Program-made: the position numbers and the translations under genes
Assembly (NCBI GenBank): GCA_024867545.1
Contig: JANFNE010000004.1
Location: 1,240,001 to 1,304,000 of the forward strand
DNA length: 64,000 bases
Reading direction: 5' to 3'
From: Phytopythium helicoides
Taxonomy: Eukaryota > Oomycota > Peronosporomycetes > Pythiales > Pythiaceae
Shown here: positions 21,035 to 29,700 of the stretch, piece by piece
Numbering within the stretch: the stretch's first letter is position 1
How the letters are laid out: each line of letters opens with the position of its first letter
Notes under the pieces: model-generated
What the model saw: only the letters and a program-made list of their open reading frames with translations
Database searches by the model: none
What the model was told of the DNA's origin: nothing

Positions 21035-21621
21035 GGCTCGAGGAGGAGCGGAGATGGAGCTCGCGGTGGTGCGGCCGCTGCAGCGGGAATGGTTGCTGAT
21101 GGACAGGAGGCGCCTGTTCTCCGCGCCGTTTCTGGCGTAGGAGGCTTCTGATTGGCGGAAATGGTCTAGAATAAGGTATTTGGGGCCTTTGGTTGGCTGA
21201 AAAGGCGGAGTCAGATGGATCTTGGTCAGAGACATGGGGAACATGGGGGAGGAGGGCCGAAGGTGACCAGCCTGGATGCAGCAGCAGCAGCAGGAGGATC
21301 CGCGCGCTCCAAGCTGGAGTCCAAGCGCTGCTGGATGAGCAGCCAGCGTCCAGGTCGACACCGACAGGCGGGGGCGGTGACGCCACCCGCGATCTTCTGC
21401 GCCAGTTTTCGAACGTGCTGATTGGACCGGACGGCTGCAGATCTTTTGGTGGCGCGTTCGTCGAATCTTCAGCTGCGGCATGGGCCGTCTGCGGTGATGG
21501 ATGCGAGCGGCGGTCACGGCTGCTGCGCTTCCTGCCGCGCACTGTCGAGACGCCGCGTCCTGTCTGAGGCGGAGGCGCGCGCTGCGAAGGCGATGCGCCG
21601 ACGATAAGAAGACGAGGAGCC

Positions 21622-22445
21622 ATGCGGGCGCTGCTGAGGCTGCCGCTCTTCCTGCGGCTGTACCCGCTCGCGCTCGCGCTCGGCGCTGTGGTGCGAGGAC
21701 AATCTGGCAGTTTGCCGTGAACGAATGCGGGACGACCGACTGATCTCCAGCTCGCTGATGCGCTCCTCAGCTCGCCTTCGGCTTCTGCCAGTGGTTCCAC
21801 ATTGTAGACGTGCGTTCTGCATGAATGCGCGTGATCGGCGTCTGCAGAGGTGCACGAGCTCACGGTGATCGAGGATCTTTGCCAACTCAGCTGAGCTACG
21901 CGGAGATCTGGCGGCGCTTGTCGCTTAAGCTGCTGCTCACGGCGTGCCCGCAGCTGCTCGCCGCCGTGCTGCTGCTCTACTACGCGCTCACCTTCAACCT
22001 CGAGAGCAGCGCCTTCGCGCACCGCATGCTCATCGAGTCGTGCCCGCACCAGACCGTGCTCTCGCTGCTCGTCGTCTCGCTCGTGCGGGCTTCGCTCGAT
22101 GCGGGACTCAGCCTTTGCTGCTTCTCGCCGAGCCACTGGTGAGTACTTCGATAGTTCCATGTTTATCTCCATCCGTTAACCTCTTCCAGCAGCCCGATCG
22201 ACGTTGAGAGCTGCCACTTGACTGCCATCCTGCAATGTCCGGCCCATGAGCTCGAGGGGGAGCGCTTCCGCCTCTACGCGCGGTTGGCGCAATTCTTCGC
22301 GAGCTGGCTGCTCGTCGCGGCGCTCATGAGCATCGGGACGGCCCACACGATGCGAGACATGCACCTTCGCTTCCGCCAAGCAGAGTTCATTGCATTCGAT
22401 CGGCGTCAGGAAGAACTCCCCGCTGCAGTGGCGGTCAAGTTGTGA
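21622..22445 (+). CDS. Small multi-pass membrane protein
   Basis: Proposed exons 21622-21690, 21792-21809, 21891-22138 and 22190-22445; 196 aa. Exon 1 encodes a hydrophobic, possibly signal-anchor start (MRALLRLPLFLRLYPLALAL). The 18-nt second exon (WFHIVD) is phase 0 at both ends and optional; skipping it also keeps frame. Exon 3 carries two membrane segments (LLLTACPQLLAAVLLLYYAL and VLSLLVVSLVRASLDAGLSL). Exon 4 holds a third (FFASWLLVAALMSIG) and an acidic tail. It stands head to head with the four-TM gene, about 590 bp apart. Family unknown; exon 3-4 junction is secure, the 5' part less so. Confidence 0.55.
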
Positions 22446-22531
22446 TGAAGCATGGTTAGTGTAGTGCTCTCCCTCAATCCACGAGGAGATCCGCCATTGC
22501 GTCACGCGAGTGCTGCTACATTGATCGATGC

Positions 22532-23133
22532 TTACGCCCCGCTGGGCTCCACAACAGTCCTTTGCTGGAAGAACGGGGTCGACCACGGGTCCTGCAGGAA
22601 CGACGGCTGGAACAGCACTCGGCCAGGGCGTCGCTCTGACTGTTGTCTAGCCTCGACGACATTGCTGCGGCGTTCGTTTTCGACATGAAGCGGCAGTTGG
22701 GGCGCCTCCAGGTGTCGCCACGGGTCCTGCAGGAACGAACGCAGGAAGAAGCGCGCGGGATCCGAGCCTTCGTCGCTGTGGCCACTACAACACGAATGAC
22801 AGCACCACCCACGTCAGCCTGATAGAAAGAGCCTCCACACAACTTTCCTCTACAGAACACGCACCGCTTGCGCTTGAAGTTGTGCTGCCCGCGAGCCCCG
22901 AAGCCTCCTCCGCGCTGGAAACCTCCCCGTCCTCTTCCTCTTCCTCTTCCTCGGCCCCGCCCAGTGTCCCTCGGCTGCTGCTCCTGCGCCTGGCGCTGGG
23001 GCCCGCTCGTCTGCAGCTTTGGCTGGCGGCGCTGCATCTGCCGCATCATCGCCTGCAAGTGCGGCGGCAGCGGCGGAGCGGCGTCCGTCGGAGGAGGTCC
23101 CGCGAGCGGCGGAGGTGGCGGCGGCATGCTCAT
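22532..23133 (-). CDS. RGG-rich protein with two LQDPW motifs, MPLKIP/TTDN1-like
   Basis: Two exons, 22865-23133 and 22532-22784, split by an 80-nt intron; 173 aa from MSMPPPPPP. Order: proline-rich start, a helix with MMRQMQRRQ, a GR repeat run of about 15 residues, then after the intron RGHSDEGSDPARFFL, SFLQDPWRHLE and, 50 residues on, SFLQDPWSTPF, ending in EPSGA. The RGG tract plus a C-terminal LQDPW box recalls human MPLKIP/TTDN1 (MLQDPWAGLEP), a trichothiodystrophy protein linked to lariat debranching. That link is a resemblance, not proof. The duplicate box is unusual. Confidence 0.6.
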
Positions 23134-23196
23134 GGTCGCGCGTTCAACAAGTGCGCAACCAAAAATAAAAAATAAAAAAATAAAAATAAAACCTAT

Positions 23197-23245
23197 CGAG
23201 GTTTTATCATAAACCTCGTACACAAAGTGAAAAACCTGAGGTTTT
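23197..23245. promoter_or_regulatory. Two inverted repeats of an AGGTTTT element
   Basis: CGAGGTTT at 23197-23204 pairs with AAACCTCG at 23211-23218 (6-nt loop). AAAACCT at 23231-23237 pairs with AGGTTTT at 23239-23245. A further CGAGGTTTTTTT lies near 23384. All are in the divergent interval between the RGG gene and the PRP40-like gene. Confidence 0.4.
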
Positions 23246-23730
23246 ATGAGTGAATTCGGAACGGAACGGCGACTACCGAAATACAGTGGTATACATAAAC
23301 GAAGAGAAACGAAACCCTGTCATACCTTATCGTTGTCTTTTTGATCGGTTTTGGCAGTTTTAATGTATTCTTTTCGCGTCCCCGAGGTTTTTTTCATGGC
23401 GTCCAATGGCTGCCATTGGTGTACAATCGGAAAGCGCGCGGGCCGAGCGCGCGATCCACCGGCGCCTCCCGCCGCTCTCCGCCGCCCCCCGCCTGCCTCC
23501 AGGGCCCGCCGCGCCCTCAGCGCCTCGCCCGCCCCCAGCTGCGCGTCCTCGCGACTTCCCGGCGCGCCAGGAGCCCCCCGAGCCGCCGCACGAGTGCGTG
23601 AGCCTTTCAACCTCCCTCCAGAGGCATCGCCACCCGCCAGCAAGCACACGGAGCCAATCGATTGTCTGTGTGTTGTGTTGCGCTACGCAGTGGCGAGGCC
23701 GACCGCGATCTCCGACCCCAGACGACAGGA

Positions 23731-26454
23731 ATGAGCCACTACGGACCTCCCCCAGGCGACAATGCGCAGTCGGCGCCGGCGTTCCGCGGTGGGCCGCCTC
23801 CGTTCCGCCCAGGGGCCTTTGTGCCGCCCAGGGGACCGCCGTTCCGTCCACCGTTCGCGGGCGGACCCCCGCCGCGCGGCCTTGTGCCGCCGGCGTTCGG
23901 GGATCCCAACTTCCGACCGCCGCCATTCCAGCCTGCAGCTGCTGCGTTTCCTGCGCGCGGACCGCCGATGATGCGGCCTGGAATGCCTGTAGTGTCGCCT
24001 CATGGCGTTGTTGGAGGCTTCTCGGCCCCGATGCAGCAGGTTGCAGTGCCCGTGGTGGCGCTTCCCGCAGGGTGGAGTGAGCACATGACGCCACAGGGCG
24101 TCAAGTACTACTTCAATGCGGCAACAGGAGTCAGCTCGTACGAGTTCCCAACTGCAGTGGCAGCAAGCGCGCCGATCCCAGCAGTCGAGCCAGCGCCAAC
24201 TCCAGTGTCGTCGTCCGCGTCCAGCGTCCCTAAAGTGTGGGTCGAGTACACGGACGCAGACAGCGGCAAGCCGTACTACTACAACACGATAACCAAAGCG
24301 ACAGTCTGGGAGCAGCCCGAGGAGTATCGCATGCAGAAGGCCCGCGAGCAGGTCGAGCGCATGCAGAGCGTGACGAACGCTGAGGCGGAAGTAGAGGCTG
24401 TGGAGCGCTTGAAGCGCGAGAAGAAGAAGCGCGAGGCTGAAGAACGCGCGGCTGCTAAACGGCACAAGGAGGACGAGGAGAGCCAAACCAAGTTCAAGGA
24501 GATGCCTCGTGACGAGCGTATTGCAGCGTTCAAGCAATTTCTGACCGACAAGGAGATCTCTCCTCAGTGCAAATGGCAAGACGCCCAGCGCCAGATTATG
24601 CGTGAAGGATGGGACGCAGACCCGCGCTGGAGGTATGCTCTGTCCAGTGTCGGCGAGAAGAAGCAGACGTTCGCCGAGTACTGCACGCAGGCGATCAAGC
24701 AGCAAAGCATTGACAAGCGCCGGCAGGTCAAGAAAGCGCGTGAAGAATTTTGCGACCTCTTGGCTGCCTTTGAGTCGAGCCTGCTTCCACCCCCAACAAG
24801 CAGTAGCAGTGGCAGCAGTGGCAGCCGAAGAAAGCCATCTTCGAGTGGGCCTCGCCCCGTGGACTGGGAGCAGGTTGCCGATGGTAGCGCGTTCTATCCG
24901 CTTCGAAAGGACCCGCGCTGGGCTGCTATTGACGATCTGAAGGAGAAGCAACAGCTGTTCGACGGATTCATGCTCGAAATTACGCGCACGCAGAAGCAGC
25001 GGTACGCCAAGCTACAAGAAGAGCTCAAGGCAGCGTTTGTCGCTCAGCTGCGCGTAAAGATCGAGCAGAAGGAGTTTGAGTTCCACAGCGAGAAGCGACT
25101 GGATAGCGATGAGAAGAAGCGCGTAATGGACTTGCTGCACAATGAGGAAGCGGTGAAGCTCGAGTCTGCAGAGGACACAAAGATCGCGCTGGCGACCATT
25201 GACAAGTATGAAGTGTACGACTGGACGGAAGAGCTTCTACATGATATTCGCGAGGAAGAGCACGCAAAGCGTAAAATCGAACGCGAAGCGCGCAAACAGC
25301 GCGAGACACAACTTTACCATGAGCTGAAGAGTCGATGCGAAGCAATGGCTGAGGCACGAGAGATCACGGCTGGCAGTACGTGGGATCAGGTGTCGCCCTT
25401 ACTACCCGGCGCGCCGACTGAGCAACCTGAGGACAGTACCGAGCAGCCTTCCGTTGGCGAACCAGTAGTTCTCAAGGAAAAAACTCGTCGTCGGGTGTTC
25501 GAGAAGACTGTCCGAGGATTGCGACGCCGACTGGAGCCCGCTGAGCAGGTTATCATGTCGTATATTTCTCGCGCGGACCCTCCATTGGTGGCAGTGACAG
25601 AAACGACAACGTTTGCCGCATTTACTCGCGCTCTTGAGGGTGGCATTCGCTCTGTACTGGATGGGAAGACCTTGGAGGAAGGTGAAGAAGTCCCCAGTGG
25701 TGAAGAAGAGGACGCGATTGACAAAAAGGAGGATGATTCGGTGGATGAGAAGAAGGCGATCAGTGCGGAAACCGAAACATCCGAAATTGAAGTGATTCTG
25801 GAGCGGACTGTGCAGCAGCGCAACCTGACGGATGACACACCCACGACGGACGCAAGTGGCACTGAAGAGCTGTCGTTCCCCGACGTGGTGCGTGATGTGT
25901 TTAGCATGCTTGTCGCGATCGCGAAGGACAAGAAGAACCGCAAAAACAGCATCCAGAATCATGATGAAGGGAAGGGAGGCGAGCGTGAGTCTCGTCGCAA
26001 GCGCCGTCGTCGACGAGCAAGCAGCGCGTTGTCATCGCCATCACGAAAGTCGCGGTCTCGCTCTCACTCTCGATCCCGCTCTCGGTCTCTGTCGCGGTCA
26101 GTTCGCCGAAAACTGTCCCGCAGTGCAAGTCGCAGCCGCTCACGGAGTCGTCGCGATAGCCAAGACGTGGTACTTGCTCCGTGGGAGCAACTACCAGCGG
26201 GCTCGACGCAGCCGAGCGACAGCAATGCTCTGAACGGTGGAAGTGGTGCGCCAGTTCCGATGGAAGTGGACGAGCTGTCAAGATACTCGCCGACGCGACC
26301 TCGAGTGGTGTTATCCGCCGAGGAGGAGGCAGCTCGCGCAGAGGAGATTATTCGTCAAGCTCGATTAAAGCTGCTTGAGAAGCAGCAGAACATGGACGAC
26401 GAAGACGAGCTGGAAGAGGGCGAGGAACTTGAGGAAGGAGAGGAGCCCGAGTGA
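23731..26454 (+). CDS. PRPF40: PRP40-like splicing factor (WW-FF protein)
   Basis: Single exon, 907 aa from MSHYGPPPGDN at 23731; the frame is open 23 codons upstream. Residues 1-105 are Pro/Gly/Phe-rich. WW1 starts near 111 (LPAGWSEHMTPQGVKYYFN), WW2 near 168 (WVEYTDADSGKPYYYN). FF-type repeats follow from about 260 (DERIAAFKQFLTDKEI, then KKAREEFCDLLAAF). The C-terminus carries an SR/RS stretch (about 765-810) and ends in acidic EELEEGEEPE. PRP40 bridges U1 snRNP and the branch-point proteins. Transcription elongation factor TCERG1 shares the layout and is the alternative; the order of two WW then FF with an RS tail favours PRP40. Confidence 0.88.
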   Translation: MSHYGPPPGDNAQSAPAFRGGPPPFRPGAFVPPRGPPFRPPFAGGPPPRGLVPPAFGDPNFRPPPFQPAAAAFPARGPPMMRPGMPVVSPHGVVGGFSAPMQQVAVPVVALPAGWSEHMTPQGVKYYFNAATGVSSYEFPTAVAASAPIPAVEPAPTPVSSSASSVPKVWVEYTDADSGKPYYYNTITKATVWEQPEEYRMQKAREQVERMQSVTNAEAEVEAVERLKREKKKREAEERAAAKRHKEDEESQTKFKEMPRDERIAAFKQFLTDKEISPQCKWQDAQRQIMREGWDADPRWRYALSSVGEKKQTFAEYCTQAIKQQSIDKRRQVKKAREEFCDLLAAFESSLLPPPTSSSSGSSGSRRKPSSSGPRPVDWEQVADGSAFYPLRKDPRWAAIDDLKEKQQLFDGFMLEITRTQKQRYAKLQEELKAAFVAQLRVKIEQKEFEFHSEKRLDSDEKKRVMDLLHNEEAVKLESAEDTKIALATIDKYEVYDWTEELLHDIREEEHAKRKIEREARKQRETQLYHELKSRCEAMAEAREITAGSTWDQVSPLLPGAPTEQPEDSTEQPSVGEPVVLKEKTRRRVFEKTVRGLRRRLEPAEQVIMSYISRADPPLVAVTETTTFAAFTRALEGGIRSVLDGKTLEEGEEVPSGEEEDAIDKKEDDSVDEKKAISAETETSEIEVILERTVQQRNLTDDTPTTDASGTEELSFPDVVRDVFSMLVAIAKDKKNRKNSIQNHDEGKGGERESRRKRRRRRASSALSSPSRKSRSRSHSRSRSRSLSRSVRRKLSRSASRSRSRSRRDSQDVVLAPWEQLPAGSTQPSDSNALNGGSGAPVPMEVDELSRYSPTRPRVVLSAEEEAARAEEIIRQARLKLLEKQQNMDDEDELEEGEELEEGEEPE

Positions 26455-26704
26455 ACGTAAGTTTGGGAGGAAGTGGGAATGGAGCGACGCCGTTAGAGCT
26501 ATTTGTCTTGAATACACTGCATGACACTGCCTCACCTTCGAACCGAAACGTGCTGTCCTGGCGTCTCCTGCTCTAGATTGACATGGGGCTGAACAGCATT
26601 TCATAGTCGCCTCGAAAGCCCTTCGTGATCCCAGAACGACCCAACTCAGTTGCCATACTAACTTTTGGTTACACTCACCATTTCGCTTGTGCCAGGTTTT
26701 CCTC

Positions 26705-29700
26705 ATGAGCGCGGCGCCTGTCGCCCGCCCTCGCGTACGCGCCATACGACTGCGTTTGCGCGACTTCCGCGTGCGTGGGCGCATCCATTTCATAGGCCTC
26801 AACTGTAGCCCGCGACGGCGGCTCACGCGCGGTTCTCCGGGTCGCAGGGCCAGAGCACAAGCTTCAAGGTGAAGCGCGACGCGCCGCTGGAAGATATGGG
26901 GCTCGTGGTGGCGCAGCGGCTCGCCGTGCCGCGCGAACGCCTCGTGTTCAGCCACAGCGGTGGCGCGTGGCTTGACTGTAGCCGCACGCCGGAGCAGGTG
27001 GGCTGCGTTGGCGATCGTTTGGTGTCGAGCTGTAGATTGTGGTAATGACATTCCAATGACGCAGCTTGGGCTCCCCGGCAACGCTGACATCGACTGCGAT
27101 CTGGACGTGGACATGGACACGATTCAAGAGACAATACCGGAGGATTTAATGCAGAGGCTCGGGGGAGGTGACGATGTCGTTTTCCGCATTCGAGGACTGG
27201 CGGTAATTGAGTTATTAGCTTGAAAGTGACGGGGATGCGGATCGATACACTGAGGCTGTGCATGCCGAGTGGTGTAGGAAGCTGTCACTCTGGTTGACGT
27301 CCCGCAACACTTCATCGTCAAGAAAGGCGAGACGCTTGCTAAGTTTCTGGACATGTACGCGGTACGGAGGAGGCGGTACATTTGCGTGCTGCGGTTCACT
27401 TTCAACGGTCAGCGCATCATGGGGGTAGAGGCGATATCAAAGGTGCGTACTGAGCGATATATCCCTTGTGTGTGTGTAAGACTACTTGGCGGATGGAAAA
27501 GCCTCATTTGTGCCATTGCAGCTTGGTCTTAAGAACGGTGCGACCATCGAGTGCGAATCCATGTACGACTGCGATTCTTGCTCGCCGTGTCAACTTGCCC
27601 CGAGTCGCACCGCAAGCAGTCGAGAAGCAGTTATGAAACCAGAAGACTTCTCTTCCACGGATACTATCACCTTTCGTATCAAGTATAAGGTGGGCTGGAC
27701 TCTCCTGGTATTATAGGTCTCATTTATCACCCTGACAATGATTCTTGGCGCCGCCATAGAATGAATTCATGATTCCTTTCACACGCCGCCCTTCAGACAC
27801 GTTCAAGGGTGCATTTCAAGCATTTGATGCTCGTACTGGCTTGTATCAATTCAAATCCCGATTTTGGCACGAGGGCTGGCTCGTTGATGGGCGTGACACT
27901 CTAGAATCGGTCCGTGCTAGGAATGTTGGGTTTTGCGACGATGATCTAACTTTGTTTTTGTTGTTGCACTTTGCTCAGATTGGGCTACAAGACGGAGATA
28001 TTATATATTGTGGATACACCTTGGAGGGTATGTGCGCAATATGTGCATGGAGACAACAGCAATCAGTGCCACTGAAGCTTCGAATCAGAGATGAGGTTTG
28101 TCTGCTCGTCGATTGCTGTTTGGTTGCATCATATTGATTTGAATAATATACACTGCATTACAGTGCGGTGACGAGTTCGAGTTCAAGATTACACCAGACA
28201 GCCCTTTCAAAGAGCTATATGTACAGTATGCTGATCGAATTGGGGTATCCTTCGTGGATGTACTGTTGTTTCGTGGGGAGCATCGCATATTGCTGAAAGA
28301 AACACCAAAGAAGGTAGGTTATTCATCAAATGTCCGAACTACACATGCTTCCATTTTGCAGGCGGAGTCCACACGAATCTGATACGTGCTTGATTGCCAG
28401 CTGAAGCTGACGGATTCCAGCGTTCTTACGTCAATAGTCTTTCGTAGCAACGCTTGTGTGTGCTGCAAATCTCGGTCTATGGACATAGCTGGGGTTCGGG
28501 TCCGTGGTAATAAAACCGCATCGCTGGTTTCAAGAAATGTCATTGTAACCGTGCGAGTCGTGGACGAGGTAACATCGATGTGCTCAACGTTTGGAGAGAT
28601 GAAAGTGTGAAGCTAACTCATTTTCGTGTGTCGCGTAGTTTGGTGTCGAGACTGCCCTGAAAGTATGGAGCAGTACAAAAATGCGCTCGGTATTCGAGGC
28701 GTATTCCGAAGCTCGCATGCGAGTCATCGACGGGGTCATGTTCTTGTTTCGAGGAAAGCTTGTTCATTATGATGATTCACCAGCCTCGGTAAGAGACGAC
28801 TCATCCAACTTGCCCATTACTTGCTGTTCCTGACCACACTTTTTTGTGGCTTAATCGATGTAGCTTCAACTCACAGATCATGATGTTATCATCGTTGGAT
28901 CGCAAACTACCATGAAACTTTGTGGAGGGTGTAACCCAGCACAGGATATTCGCTCGCACATCAACCGAATTGAAGGGCGTATGGAAGATCACGATGGTAT
29001 GTAGATAGCGCTTCAGTTGTCAACGTACAAAATGATGAACACGTCTGTGCAGGTGGCCAATCTCCCAGAGGTGTGCTCAGCGTGACCCTCTATCAGGAAA
29101 CAGATGGAGGGTTGACCGAGTTTGTGAGACTCTGGCAGCAAGAAAGCAGGCGGCGTGCCACGAATGACCTGGTAAGTTTTATTCTGGTTTGGTGTGAGTG
29201 GCTATTACTAACCGGCGACTGTGTGCTTTAAAAAAAAAAAAGCATGCAAGTTTTAAAGATTACCCAGAAGGAACTGGTCTGATCGATTTATCAAATACAA
29301 GTGAATGGCCCGTCCAACTGGATCAAGAGCAACTTGAAAGACTAAGAAAAGAGAACAAAGCTATCGCTGCCAAAGCTGCGAAAGCAGAGGAAGAAGCAAG
29401 GGTAGCCAAACGTGATGCTCAGCACAGAACCGTATTGGCAAAACATGCGGCAGAACAGCTAGCGTCATTGAAACAGTTATTAGCTGCCGCGGTGGAGGCT
29501 AAAGAGCAAGCAGAAGTTGTGGCAGCGAAGTCAATTCAGACAGCATCCGATTCGAGACAAAAGGTTGCTGGAGAGTTTGCAAAAGCAAAGAAAGTATTGG
29601 CTGATGCGGAAAGAGCGATGATTCGCGCGAGAGATGAAGCGGTAAAAGCGAAGCTCGAGGCGGAAGCTGAGATCGCAAGAGCCAAGGCGGAAACTGAAGA

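Noticed and set aside
20805..22172. 455-aa minus-strand frame spanning two small membrane genes
   Set aside because: It is antisense to the membrane helices of the gene at 21622 and continues through the promoter; low complexity.
23360..24951. Long antisense frames opposite the PRP40-like gene
   Set aside because: Composition of Pro-rich codons on the other strand; no family match.
28380..28382. TGA as a selenocysteine codon
   Set aside because: The position is not a conserved Cys in the other repeats, and no SECIS-like hairpin was noticed; alternative splicing or error is simpler.
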